Part shown: piece by piece, positions 30,696 to 42,766 of the stretch | Layout: each line of letters starts with the position of its first letter | Numbering within the stretch: the first letter of the stretch is position 1 | NCBI GenBank assembly: GCA_026018925.1 | Contig: JAKSZU010000004.1 | Coordinates: 108,559,498-108,623,497, forward strand | Source: Tupaia tana | Lineage: Eukaryota; Chordata; Mammalia; Scandentia; Tupaiidae | DNA length: 64,000 nt | Reading direction: 5' to 3' | The notes under the pieces: model-generated | Seen by the model: the letters and a program-made list of their open reading frames with translations, nothing else | The model's database searches: none | What the model was told of the DNA's origin: nothing | Program-made: the position numbers and the translations under genes

Positions 30696-31054
30696 TGGGT
30701 GGATAGGTGGATAAACAAATACACCTCTCAACGAGAGCTTCCCCAAAGCAGTGGGAAGTTGTTAGGGGTCCCTAGGTATCTAGTCTGCATGAGAATGTCT
30801 ATCTGCAAAGTCCCTGTCCTTACTGATAAACACATCTTCCTATCTAACGCTAAGACTCTTATTAGAAACATTAAACTATGCAATCCGTCATGTTCAGTCC
30901 TCGGAAATGCTGAGCTACCCACATCCTTAAACAACAGCATCCCCGACCGAACGCCCTCCCCAGCCCCTCTTCCCTGGGCTCCCGGCGTCGAGCCAGCGAC
31001 CTCTCACTGAGTGAGGTGGTTCCACAGAGGAGCCTAGACTGAGCTCGGGGGGGC

Positions 31055-31215
31055 TCAGGAGGTGAAGTAAGAACTCTGCATGGAGTACAGGTGGTCAATG
31101 GGGTTTCCCACTCTGGACTGCAGGGGCCCGGCTTCTGAGGTTGCTAGGAAACAGTCACCCAGGTTACTGAGGGAGGTGTCGTCGCTATCCAGGTCATGAA
31201 AAAGGGGCTCAGCAC
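31055..31215 (-). CDS. LMX1A: LMX1A last coding exon (C-terminus)
   Basis: This exon encodes the C-terminal 52 residues, from [20 protein letters not shown] to QSSYFTS, and a TGA stop at 31055-31057. The first two bases complete a glycine split with the exon at 33980-34150. The acceptor on the minus strand is CTCCCTTTCAG before GTGCTGAG, with a good pyrimidine tract. The segment is the conserved acidic/serine-rich tail of LMX1 proteins. The [10 protein letters not shown] form and [12 protein letters not shown] distinguish LMX1A from its paralogue LMX1B. LMX1A is a nuclear activator that specifies roof plate, midbrain dopaminergic neurons and inner ear. No disabling change is seen. Confidence 0.97.
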
Positions 31216-32069
31216 CTGAAAGGGAGGAGAAACACAGGCGTGAGGGTGTGGGGCAGCTCGCTCTGCCAGGGCTCACAAATGCACATGAATTCCACCGTGG
31301 GGCCTGAGCCAGTCCTCTGGTGGGACTTCCTAGGGGGTGTTGAGGACAGGGTGGGGCTGGGGACTAGACGCAGAAAAGCAGAAGGGGGCGTAACACCGGC
31401 CCATGGGAAATCTGCAGTCTGCAGGGAGCTCTCGTCCAACCTACGACACGTGCAAACCGTGTACGCTGGCTGTGACGAAGCGTTACCCTGAGCGCAGCGT
31501 AAGCAAACGTCAGAGCGTCTAGCCAGCCAGGGAGGGGGAGCAGGCCTGGGCCCCAGGGGCCAGTGAGAGAGTGACAGGCTCCTCCCACATGACACGGGCA
31601 TCAAAGACAGTTCTGGAAGGAAGGAGGGACGCTAAGAAAACAAACGTCAACTCTTCCTGTGAGGCTGTGAAACCTCCCACGGTAACATCTGTCCTTGCAA
31701 ACAGTAAGGGAGCACTGAGCGTGACCCCAAATCTGTAACACAAAGGAAGGGGAGGTTGGGGGGCTCCCCTCGTTTAATGGGCTCCCCTGATAGAGCAGCT
31801 GAGGGGCCCTGCCCCGGGCCTGGAGGCATGGCTCTCCTCCACATCAAGGAAATGGGAGTGGGACAGTTTGGGTCAGTAAAACTTGTCATGAGGCTTCATT
31901 TTACGACAGGGTCTTTTATGTAACAAGACCCTGAGGCTCTGAAAATTTAGAAATTTGCAAACAAACTTGGTTCGCCTGGCTTCCGCATAGCTGCAGAGTG
32001 AAGAGTGTCGTGAGGTGGTATGTGTCTCCTACGTGTGCAAAGACGGACACACGGCCACGCACAGTTCTA

Positions 32070-32117
32070 TGAGGGGACTCAAAAAGGATGTGGGAAACCA
32101 TAGTGAAAATAGGCGTT
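32070..32117. mobile_element. Mariner-like MITE, family 1, left part
   Basis: GAGGGGACTCAAAAAGGATG follows a TA dinucleotide and matches the family-1 end. A SINE-B separates it from the rest at 32328-32415. Confidence 0.6.
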
Positions 32118-32118
32118 C

Positions 32119-32327
32119 GGGGCCCGGTGGTGGTGCAGTGGCACACTGTGATGCTCTGCAAGTCAGACCCACATGGGAAGGTTCTGGGTTCGTATCCTGA
32201 GACCTCCCTGGTGTGCTGGGCACAGAGGTGCCCATGGTCTGGGCCTGAGTGAAGCTGGGAGTGGATCATGGTGTCAGGAGCCAGTTAAAGTGCTGTCTCT
32301 CTCTCATGGGAGAAATAGAACTTTTCT
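32119..32327 (+). mobile_element. SINE-B, best-preserved copy
   Basis: GGGGCCCGGTGGTGGTGCAG, CAGACCCACATGGGAAGG, box B GGGTTCGTATCC, GAGACCTCCCTGGTGTGCTG, AGCTGGGAGTGGATCATGG, CTCTCTCTCATGGGAGAAAT show the full order of this family. It inserted inside a family-1 MITE. Confidence 0.88.
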
Positions 32328-32415
32328 TAAAGTACGAGTTTATTTTGGTGCAAAAATCTTCTGAAATCCATGCATAGTTTATATATATTCCATGAACTTT
32401 GGAAGACCCCTGTAT
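32328..32415. mobile_element. Mariner-like MITE, family 1, right part
   Basis: GTTTATTTTGGTGCAAAAAT, AAATCCATGCATAG and CCATGAACTTTGGAAGACCC are the family-1 core and right inverted end, followed by a TA. Confidence 0.75.
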
Positions 32416-32718
32416 ATCTAGCATTATAGGGTTGAATGCAGTTGGCCTGCAGAGGACCAGGTCTAATCAACATTTGCTGAATATGTGGTATAGGAAAGTT
32501 GGGGTGGTTTTAGTAATAGAAATTTTTTTAACAAGGGCAAAACACATTTTTGAGAAAATCTGTGAGCCGTGGCCTCTGTCTCTGATGTCTCTATCTGGAA
32601 GGTTTGCTGAGTAAAACCACACTTTACCTGCCAGGGCAGCCTATCCCAGACGACCCAGCGTGGTTCGATGCACTCATTGCATCACCACTGGCCTTCACCA
32701 TGTGAAAGTGCAGTTGCC

Positions 32719-32995
32719 GGGGCCAGCAGATGGCATGGCAGTTACATCACTAGGCTTCCATATAGCTGACGGCAGTTTGAATCCCGCACTCGGGGCCTTG
32801 GAATTCACACTGGGCGCATGTGCATGCATGCCCAAGATCCCGGGAGGGGAATGGAGGAGAAGGGATTGTGGTGTGGCCTTACCCTCTGGGGGGGTGGTGA
32901 TTTCTCCCTTTCCCTCTCACTGTGTCTGTCTCTCCCTCCCCACAGCACATGTGCCCTAAGGCAAAAACCTCTACCAAAAAAAAAAAAAAAGAAAG
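32719..32995 (+). mobile_element. SINE-A, long form
   Basis: The copy is full length from GGGGCCAGCAGATGGCATGG to GTGCCCTAAGGCAAAAACC and poly-A. The A-tail runs into a (GAAA)n/(GGAAA)n run to 33040. Confidence 0.9.
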
Positions 32996-33338
32996 AAAGA
33001 AAGAAAAGGAAAGGAAAGAAAGAAAAAAAAGAAAAGTATAGTTGCCTATATTTGACCCTGAGATTGAACTTGAGCCTTCTACTCTGAAGGTCACCCTGCC
33101 CCATCGGCTGTCCAGGCTTCTGGCCCTTGTTCACGAGCTTAAGTAGCAGACTGGGCAGGTGGGGAGGTGGAGCTCTGAGCGCCGCGCGTTTAAATCGGCC
33201 CCTCCCCTAACATGGTTGGGGGGTTGGAGGCACAGGCGAGATGCTTCTCACCTCACAAGTCAGTGTATGCTTCACAACTGAAATCGGAGGGTCTACTGGT
33301 GTCCATAGCACAGTGGTTCAATTCTAAATGTATTTTCT

Positions 33339-33621
33339 TTCTTTCTTTCTTTTTATTTATTTTTTTTTTTTGAGAGATTTTCGCTATAGGGCATGTGCGC
33401 GCGCCAGAAAGACAGAGAGAGACAGAGAGATAGAAAGCGAGAAATCACCCCCCAGGGGGAATGGCCACGCTGCAATCCCTTCTCCTCCATTCTCCTCTCG
33501 GGATCTTGGGCACACACGCACACGCGTCCAGCATGAGTTTAAGCCACCGGGTCCGGGACTCGAATGACAGTCGACTACATGGGAGTCCAGCGACATAGCC
33601 ATTATGCTAACTGCTGGTCCC
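33339..33621 (-). mobile_element. SINE-A, young subfamily
   Basis: It is nearly consensus, with CTCTAAATACATTTTCT on the right and TTCTAAATGTATTTTCT on the left as a 17-bp target duplication with few mismatches. Confidence 0.93.
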
Positions 33622-33979
33622 AACTCTAAATACATTTTCTGTGCTGTGATGCGTTCTCTTTCTTTCAGTAAACGTGTAATGACAGACTCATGCCTGCATC
33701 AGCATCGATTCTGCTTGCAGATCGTAGGTGCTTTAATCTAGCCCAAACTCGGTCTACAGTGAGAGGGCAGCCTCCTCCTAACAGATAAGAACCGTGAAAG
33801 GACAGGTAAATGAATACACAGGTGGGTCTTTCTTCTGCAGCCTTGGGCCCGGCGATTCTAGTGTGTTCTGAGTACTTGTTCTGTCAGCGCTTTAGCACAC
33901 GGGACTGCAGGGACGTGCCGGGTAGGAATGAGGACCCACGGCAGGCGGGATGGCCCCGTGGGACCTGCCTTACCCTTAC

Positions 33980-34150
33980 CATAGGGGTGCATGTGGTCAC
34001 CAGGCATCTGGGGAGGGGTGAGGCCCTGCCGGAAGGGGTCGGTGCTGTAGACGCTCTGCTCGAGGGCCAGGAGCTGCTGTGGCGTGGGCAGAGCCGTGTA
34101 GGGGCTCATGATCCCGTCCATCCCAGCGCTCCCGCTGCCGTTGGTCTGAG
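33980..34150 (-). CDS. LMX1A: LMX1A exon encoding the linker and transactivation segment
   Basis: The 171-nt exon encodes 56 whole residues plus split codons at each end (Ala with the previous exon, Gly with the next). Key stretches are [38 protein letters not shown] and [19 protein letters not shown]. The acceptor is GCCCGACAG before CTCAGACC and the donor TATG|GTAAGG. The reading frame is open with no gap relative to LMX1A of other mammals. [12 protein letters not shown] is the LMX1A form rather than LMX1B. This region lies after the homeodomain and belongs to the activation domain. Confidence 0.97.
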
Positions 34151-34342
34151 CTGTCGGGCAAGGAAGGGAACAGGTCATTCTCCACACGCGGCCCAGAGGC
34201 CACCCGGCATCCTGTAGCCTTGTCCTTCGTCACCACCAGGTGCCCACTGCTGCCCTACTGTGCGGATCTCCACAGAAGCCACTGCCCTCACACATGACGG
34301 CTGCTCCCCTCGAGCAAATGAGCCCAGAGAAACTGCACTTGG

Positions 34343-34545
34343 TAGGGCCAGGTGGTGGTGCCTCAGTAACGCAACTGGGGCCGCATGGGTAGGCCCCAGG
34401 TTCACATCCCGGGGACTCCCATATGTGCCAGGTGTATGCACATGCCCAAGGTCCTGGCTGGATGAGGCTGGGGTGGAGGGCGGCGTGTGGGTGACTGTCT
34501 GTATCTCTCCGTCTTTCTCGTGGACGAAATAAATAGAAAGAGGCG
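34343..34545 (+). mobile_element. SINE-B
   Basis: The order is GGGCCAGGTGGTGGTGCCTC, box B CAGGTTCACATCC, CATATGTGCCAGGTGTATGC, CTGGATGAGGCTGGGGTGG and a CTCTCCGTCTTTCTCGTGG end with AAATAAATAG. Confidence 0.88.
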
Positions 34546-34740
34546 CCTTGGCAGTGTTTCATCACGCCATGCTCCTCTGCCCCGGCTTCCAGCTGGTCAG
34601 AACCTTGGGCACGCTCACACCCAGCATGCCTTAGGTCAACTCTGGATCAGAACCATGGTCAGCCATGTGGCTTCCAGCACTGCAGCTCAATTCAGTAAAA
34701 TTAGTATTCTTTCTCCTGTGCCACCATGGCTGGGACAATA

Positions 34741-34875
34741 AATAATTGAAAGAAAGAATGGAAGGAAGGGAGGGAGGAAGGAAGAAGGGAAAGAAAACAG
34801 AAAGGAAAAGAAGAAAAGGGAAAGGGAAGGAGAGGGAAGAGGAAAGGAAAGGAAACAAAGAGAAAGAGAGAAACA
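34741..34875. repeat. GGAA/GAAA-rich purine tract
   Basis: About 130 bp of almost pure purine on the plus strand made of GGAA, GGGA and GAAA words. Confidence 0.9.
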
Positions 34876-35599
34876 GCCGTCTGTCCTTTATGTCCTAGTC
34901 TGAGAATCACAATCTGGTCACACTTGCTCCGTGTCAGAAGCAGCCACACATGGGCCAGGAGTCACGGAGGGCCATCTTGGGGGACGATGACCACGTGAGC
35001 TGTGTCACCATAGCTGGGTAACTTTATTTCCCTAGGTCTGTTTCCTCTTTTGTATAGTGAAGTGGCGTAAGGTGACACACCAGCCTGTGCCCTGCCACAG
35101 CCATCAGGGGTCCCCTCAGAGGACAGGGATGGGGTGGGGGGCAGGTGAATTTTGAGAGCACTCCCTGCTATCTCCATCTACCCTCAGGGGTGCTTCGAAG
35201 TCTTCCGACAGAGACCCGCATGCTGGAGTCTGCGCTCTCATGATGCCTCCACGGGCCCTTCCCCTTCGAAGGTTTGCCTAGGTGGAGTCAGCCCCGTGGC
35301 TCTTCCCAAGCTCTTCCCGTCCCTGTGACCGCCCCGAACCTTGCAGAGGTCCTGTGAGACAGCCCCACTCTGTGGGTGCAGAGCCCAAGGCACAGACACG
35401 GGCAGACTTGCTGAGATTTGTTCGTGATGGGACGAGAGGGTGAGAACGCCATCAGACTACAGAGTGGGTGCCTGAGAACCCAGGCCCAACCGCGCCAGAC
35501 TGGGCCCGGGATCGGCTCTGGGCATGGACAGGAACAGGGAGTGCGACAGCAGACTGGCGCGTGCGCACTCTCTGCTCCACGTTCACCCTCGTGGTGTGC

Positions 35600-35735
35600 T
35601 AGGGACCCTGGAAGACCCCGCCAGGTGTGGCTCCCTAGATCTTAAATCTCACCGTCAGCTGAAGAAACTTCTGTTTTTATTAATCCCCTAGTTTCATGTA
35701 TCTTCTGTCACCAGCAACAGAACAGACTGACACAC
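35600..35735 (+). mobile_element. MaLR/MLT1-type LTR 3' fragment
   Basis: CTGAAGAAACTTCTGTTTTT, TATCTTCTGTCACCAGCAAC and AGAACAGACTGACACA match the end of MLT1-type LTRs in order. Confidence 0.5.
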
Positions 35736-35930
35736 CTCACCCCGTGCTGCCAGGTGCGTGGCTGCCCCACTGGGTGGACTCCACGGCTGCAGGCCTCCCA
35801 GCTCAGGTGTCCTCAGGGGGTGGCAGCTGCTTCCCTCAGAGCAAACGGGCAGAGAGCGCGAAGCAGAAAGCACACACAGAGGGCCGGGAGGGGTGACGCC
35901 AAATGTCCCCTTAAGAATGTTCGAGTCCCC

Positions 35931-36195
35931 AGGAACCAGCAGTTAGTGTAATGGCTATGTCGCTGGACTCCCACGTAGTCGACCACGGTTCATGTCCAGG
36001 ACCCAGTGGCTTAAAGCTCACGCCGGGCGCGTGTGCGTGCGTGCCCAAGATCCCGAGAGGAGAATGGAGGAGAAGGGATTGTGGTGTGATCATCCCCCCG
36101 GGGGGTGATTTCTCGCTTTCTGTCTCTCTGTCTCTCTCTGTCTGTCTGGCAAGCGCACGCGCCCTATAGCAAAAACCTCTCTAAAAAAAAAAAAA
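35931..36195 (+). mobile_element. SINE-A, young subfamily, inserted into the box B of another SINE
   Basis: The copy is full length with GGAACCAGCAGTTAGTGTAA at the start. AAGAATGTTCGAGTCCC occurs at 35913-35929 and again after its tail. The second copy runs straight on into a SINE-A body (36206-36425), so the target lay in that SINE's 5' end. Confidence 0.92.
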
Positions 36196-36205
36196 ACGTA
36201 AAAAA

Positions 36206-36425
36206 AAAGAATGTTCGAGTCCCGGACCCGGTGGCTTAAACTCACGCCAGGAGCATGTGTGTGTGCTTGCCCAAGATCCCAAGAGGAGAATGGAGGAGAA
36301 GGGATTGCGGCATGGCCATCCCCCCTGGGAGGTGATTTCTCGCTTTCTGTCTCTCTGTGTCTCTGCTGAGCACACGCGCCCTATAGCCAAAGCCTCTCCA
36401 AAAAAAAATAAATAAATAAAAAAGA
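36206..36425 (+). mobile_element. SINE-A, 5' truncated at box B
   Basis: It starts GTTCGAGTCCCGGACCCGGT and ends CGCCCTATAGCCAAAGCCTC with an AATAAATAAA tail. AAGAATG before the fragment and after its tail suggests a short target duplication. Confidence 0.85.
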
Positions 36426-36779
36426 ATGGCAATGCTGGATATAGTATAAAACAATAATAATCATTTATAAAAAAGAGAAAAAGAATGTTGATAATGAAAA
36501 ATGCAAACAAAATCAAGGATATTCTTTGAAATTTGCATCTTACTCAGGAAACAATGAGCGTCCCATCCCTGTGACACCCCACCTGCAGGCAGGGGTAAAT
36601 GGGAAGACAGACGAATCGTACAATATTAATATGCTGGGTCCCTCCACACATTCCCTGTTGTTTTATTCAATATGATTTGTCACCTTCACTGAACTGAAGT
36701 CAAAAAATATGTAAGTATGATAAAATAAAATAGTTTGAGAGGGAGGGCCAACAACAACAGAAAAGAATGGCAACATTGG

Positions 36780-36965
36780 GGGGCTGGCAGGTGGCATGGT
36801 GGTTAGTCGGCTGGACTCCCACATGGGTGACTGCGGTTCAAGTCCTGGACCTGGCAGCTTGCTTTCTCACTTTCCCTTCCTCTCTTTCTCTGTCTCTCCC
36901 CAGTCAAATTAAAAATAATAATAATAACAGAATAATAATGACAAGTAAAATAATTCTTAGAACAT
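36780..36965 (+). mobile_element. SINE-A, short form, first of a serial pair
   Basis: The copy is flanked by AGAATGGCAACATTGG on the left and AATCGCAATGTTGG on the right. The same flanks border the next copy. Confidence 0.88.
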
Positions 36966-36988
36966 TCTTTTTAAAAAAATCGCAATGT

Positions 36989-37175
36989 TGGGCCACCAGG
37001 TAGTATGGTGATTAAGGGACTGGACTTCCACATGGCTTACTGTGGTTTGAGTCCCGGACCTGGCGGCTTGCTTTCTCACTCTCTCTCTCTCTATCTCTCT
37101 CTCTTCAGTGAGCACACATGCCCTATAGCAAATTAAAAAATAATGATAAATAAAATTAAATAAATAACTCTTTAA
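36989..37175 (+). mobile_element. SINE-A, short form, second of a serial pair
   Basis: The copy is flanked by AATCGCAATGTTGG on the left and AGGATGGCATTGTT on the right, worn copies of one target site. The CCCTATAGCAAATTAAAAAA end is intact. Confidence 0.88.
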
Positions 37176-37342
37176 AAAAGGATGGCATTGTTTAATACAA
37201 CGATTCTTAGTTGTTTTGTTTTTTTTTCTTTTCACTTCTTTAATGGTTTCCATCCTTGTTCCTCTTTACCCCTTCATAAATTCCCATACTATTCTTCAAA
37301 ACAACAAAAAACAAACAAAAGACGGGTACGTGCGGGCAGGGG

Positions 37343-37455
37343 TGGGCCAGGCGGTGGCACCTGGTGAAACAGAGTCAGGGAGATGGGTTCCAGTCCCGCT
37401 GCATCCCCGGCTGATCTAGCAGCATGTTGGGTCTGGTCGTCTCCGCTCCTCTGTA
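37343..37455 (+). mobile_element. SINE-B, partial
   Basis: GGGCCAGGCGGTGGCACCTG and GTTCCAGTCCCGCTGC give the head. The 3' half is missing or unrecognisable. Confidence 0.55.
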
Positions 37456-37859
37456 AGAGGGGACAGCGGTGACTTCTCTGCCCATTGCAGGGAGGGAGGT
37501 GTTACAGGTGTCAGGCAGCACGTGCGAGGACCCACTACCAAAGGGCTGACAGAGGAGGGGGTTATTCTTTCACTGTCACTATTTTACTATTTTTTGTTAC
37601 TTTGCTCACAGTAGCTGACTGGCCTAGAAGGATAAGACGGACCCTGGACACGTCTGGGCCTTTGCGCAGTCCTGGCACAGTCCCCAGTGTGACGGTGGGT
37701 CTGGGCAAGGGAGCTCAGGAGACGGTGAGCCCCTGCTCAGCCCTGCAGCCCGGGCGCCCTCCATCCGCTCCCCGATCCTCACGGCCCAGCCCTCACTGGA
37801 CCGTCTCATCCACCACACAGGACTAGACCAGGCCTCCATCGTTCAAAAGCGGGTGGAGG

Positions 37860-38068
37860 CCAGACAGCGGCACAGCAGTGAAGCGTGAGGTGTGCAAGGC
37901 TGATGCACAAGGGGGTTCTGGGCTCACATCCCGACCTCCCGAGCACTCCAGACACGCGAGTGCCCCGGATCCAGGGTGGGGTGAGGCGGAGTGGATCGCG
38001 GCATCAAGACCCTGTGTGCTATGTCTCTGTCACCCTGCCTCACTGATGGAGGAAAGAAATGAATGAAC
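37860..38068 (+). mobile_element. SINE-B
   Basis: GGCCAGACAGCGGCACAGCA, GGGTTCTGGGCTCACATCCC, GAGGCGGAGTGGATCGCGGC and GACCCTGTGTGCTATGTCTC are followed by GAAAGAAATGAATGAAC. It ends about 80 bp from the LMX1A exon at 38152. Confidence 0.85.
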
Positions 38069-38151
38069 GTACAGAAAAGCCAAGCGCTGGTGTCCAGAGG
38101 CCCCTGGGAGGCGGTGGGCACAGCGAGGGCGGCGGCCCGTGGCCAGCTTAC

Positions 38152-38221
38152 CGGAGCTCAGTCTCTGGGTGCTCTGCTGGTCCTGCTGCTGCTGCTGCTG
38201 CCGCCTGGCCAGCTTCTTCAT
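38152..38221 (-). CDS. LMX1A: LMX1A exon encoding the end of the homeodomain and the poly-Q linker
   Basis: The 70-nt exon encodes MKKLARR, then QQQQQQDQQ and STQRLSS, plus the first base of a split alanine codon. MKKLARR is the C-terminal edge of homeodomain helix 3, a basic stretch that also serves nuclear entry. The six-glutamine run is encoded by CAG codons and has the length of the human protein, so no repeat expansion is seen. The acceptor is GTCCCCAG|ATGAAG and the donor CTCCG|GTAAGC. Confidence 0.96.
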
Positions 38222-40085
<1,864 letters not shown>

Positions 40086-40195
40086 AACAAACAGTGATGT
40101 CGCAGCTTGGCTGAGGAGGCAGCATGGGGAGGCCGGGCTATTGCACCTTTTTGTGTTTTTTTCTTTTAGTTTTTGTTTGTTTGTTTTGTTTTGTT

Positions 40196-40457
40196 TTGTT
40201 TTTAAGAGAGAGGTTTTTGCTGTAGGGCGTGTGCGCTTACCAGACAGACAGAGAGAGACAGAGAGACAGAAAGCAAGAAATCACCCCCCAAAGGGATGGC
40301 CACACCGCAATCCCTTCTCCTCCATTCTCCTCTCGGGATCTTGGGCATGCACACACACGCACCCGGCTTGAGTTTTAAGCTACCGGGTCCAGGATGCGAA
40401 CCGCGGTCGACTACATGGGAGTCCAGTGACATAGCCATTACGCTAACTGCTGGTCCC
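40196..40457 (-). mobile_element. SINE-A, young subfamily
   Basis: Nearly consensus on the minus strand, with a (TTTTG)n run replacing the poly-T. It directly abuts an older copy, placed head to tail. Confidence 0.92.
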
Positions 40458-40459
40458 CC

Positions 40460-40717
40460 AATTTTTGTTCATTTGTTTGTATTTCCATAGGGAACATGTG
40501 CTTATCAGAGAGAGACAGAGAGAAGAAAAGTGAGAAATCACCCCCCAAGGGGCATGGTCACACCACAATCCTCTCTCCTCCAGTCTCCTCTTATGATTCT
40601 GAGCTCACACATACACGTGCCCAGCATGATTTTTAATCCACCAGATCCAGAACTCGAACCATGGTTGGCCATGTAGGAGTCCAGTGCCTTAGCCGCCATG
40701 CCACCCGATGGCTCTGG
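40460..40717 (-). mobile_element. SINE-A, long form
   Basis: The copy is older than its neighbour. The minus-strand head is CCAGAGCCATCGGGTGGCAT and the end CCTATGGAAATACAAAC. Confidence 0.85.
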
Positions 40718-41013
40718 CAGCAGGTTGCCTCTTAATAGCTGTTTAGTGTTCTATGGTCAGCATAGACCCAGACAGAGACACCCGCTTCCCTCAGACAAAG
40801 AGCCCCTCACCAGAGAGACAAAGAAAGGAATAATTTTTCATTTACGTGGACATTCCCAAGAGGTGCTCTGGGTTCCTGCTCCCCTGAAAGCGAGGCCTTG
40901 GAGAGGTTCTCAGACATGAAGGGAGTCGGGCTGGGCGTCAGCTACAACACATGCGTTAACTTACTTAAGGACAACCGAGGGTGAAAATCACTCTGCAAAA
41001 ACAGATGGTTCTC

Positions 41014-41262
41014 AGGACCAGCAGATGGTGCAGTGGTTATGTTGCTAGACTCCCACATAATCGACCAGGGTTCAATTCCTGGACCGGGCGACCTAAAACT
41101 CATGCCAGGCGTATGTGTGCACATGCCCAAATCCCAAGAGGAGAATGGAGGAAAGGGATTGCAGTGTGGCCATCCCCTCTGGGGGTGATTTCTTGCTTTC
41201 TGTCTATCTCTCCAGCAACTGCACACACTCTATAGCAAAAAAAAAAAAAAAAAAAAAAAATC
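41014..41262 (+). mobile_element. SINE-A, long form
   Basis: AGGACCAGCAGATGGTGCAG, GTTGCTAGACTCCCACATAA and box B GGTTCAATTCC. It ends CTCTATAGCAAAAAA with a 20-bp poly-A. Confidence 0.9.
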
Positions 41263-42624
41263 TATCTTTAACAAAAAGGCTCTCTCTTGCCCTCTGGCCT
41301 GAATTCATGGTCCTGAATTTCTGGTTTTGTCCCTTATAGCTCTAGGTGACTTGGAGTGCTTCATGAATATTCATATTCACTGCTAACCCCGGTTAGCCCT
41401 GGCCAAAGGGAAGAAGACAGAAGCCTTCTGGGACCCGGCAGAACACATCTCCAGCTCTGCAGCTGGTGCACACAGTGGGGCCACACAGGCAGGGTGGTCG
41501 GGACCTGGGTCACAGGGATACATGCAAATGTGCCAGCCATGCAGGCGCTTGGCGGAGGGCCGCCCAGGCGGGGAGAATGGGAGGAACAGGAAGCACCATT
41601 TTTGGAGGGCCTGAGGGACCCTGGCCCTGCTGGTTCAATTCTGAGGAAGGAGATGAGATTGAAGACGCTCCCTGAAAACACAGGTGAGGAGAACAACGCG
41701 GAGGCCTTGGGAAGTACTTGGCCCTTACCTCACTGCTTGGACTGGGCCTGGGAACCCTGGAACGATTAGAGCAGATCCTGAAGGCGCACCCTGTGCTAAG
41801 CCACCATACATGGGGGTGCGTGCAGGAGCCGCCCCACCTGCTGAAACCCTATCCCCTGCTGGAGGCCCAGCTCAGAGCCACCTGCTCACAAAGCCTCTCC
41901 TGATTTCCCAGACAGAGGTGACCTTTCCCTTCCTGCAGCTCCCTGCTGCCCGGTCACCATCCGCAGAGCTCCCTTGGGGTGTCCACTGCTGTGTGCATAC
42001 ACCTCCTGCAGGTGGCCTGGCAGCTGCCAGGGGACCTTGCACCGCGCAAGGCCACGCAGAGGCTGAGAGTTCAGCAGCACAGAGAAGGGCGGAACTTGTC
42101 TCGTATGTGCTGCCGGGGGTATTTCACTTCCTGCCATACCGCCCTGGGCACCCAGGGAGCTGCAGTGGGGAGGGAGAGCTCTGTAGTTGACTGTCTTGCA
42201 AGGTCTGAAGGTGTGTGTGTGGGGGGGAGGGTTGTTACTGTCAGCAAATGCCACTCTTCCCTCCCATGGCCACTGCCCTGGGGGAGTGCGCTTCACCCTG
42301 CACCAGGCAGGGCTTGCTCTGGGCCGGGGACGTGTGTGTGATCCCTAGCAAGAGGCTTTCGACAGGCTCTTTGCTTTGCCGTGGCCTCTTGCCTCCATCT
42401 TGGGATGGCAACAGGCCCCAGGAGGGCACCACTCCCTCAGCCTGGACCCTGGAGTGAGAGCCAGGTGGAGCCAGCCCCAGCTGCTGGGCTACAGCCAGCA
42501 CACAGCCCAGGCAGAGGAGAGACCTCTTCGGGAGCCAGTGGGGAAAGCTTGTTAAATGTAGTTCCTTTATGATCTTCAATAAAGAATGAATGTCTTCTTT
42601 TCCTTCTTTTAATTGTGTGAAAGA

Positions 42625-42766
42625 AACTCACACCAGGCGCATGTGCACTCGTGCCTAAAATCCTAAGAGAACGGAGGAGAAGGGATTGTGGCATGGTCAT
42701 CCCCCCAAAGTGTGATTTCTTACTTTCCCTGTCTCTCACCAGCAAGCACGCGCTCTATAGCAAGAA
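42625..42766 (+). mobile_element. SINE-A, 5' truncated
   Basis: It starts AAACTCACACCAGGCGCATG without tRNA head and ends GCGCTCTATAGCAAGAACG. Confidence 0.82.

Larger units (their letters stand above)
27454..31054 (-). other. LMX1A: Probable LMX1A 3' UTR and flank
   Basis: Directly past the LMX1A stop codon lies 3.6 kb that is poor in young SINEs, with only two worn ones. An AT-rich patch at 30485-30620 contains ATTTA-like and TTTATTTT words on the minus strand, which would suit a regulated 3' UTR. A (TCTG)n microsatellite lies at 30671-30695. The true 3' end cannot be set from sequence alone. Confidence 0.4.
31216..33979 (-). other. LMX1A: LMX1A intron between the last two coding exons
   Basis: The donor on the minus strand is TATG|GTAAGG and the acceptor TTTCAG|GTGC. 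The intron contains a MITE split by a SINE-B (32070-32415), two SINE-A copies and a CTTT-rich run at 33336-33352. The stretch 31216-32068 holds nothing I can name. Confidence 0.85.
34151..38151 (-). other. LMX1A: LMX1A intron, 4 kb, crowded with SINEs
   Basis: The intron runs from donor CTCCG|GTAAGC to acceptor GACAG|CTCAG. It holds three SINE-B, four SINE-A (two stacked at one site), an MLT1 fragment and a GGAA-rich purine run. The stretch 34900-35590 and the stretch 37470-37858 contain nothing I can name. Confidence 0.8.

Noticed and set aside
1-31054. Any exon of PBX1, the expected neighbour
   Set aside because: No PBX homeodomain or PBC-domain translation is seen. The interval between the genes is expected to be much larger than this window.
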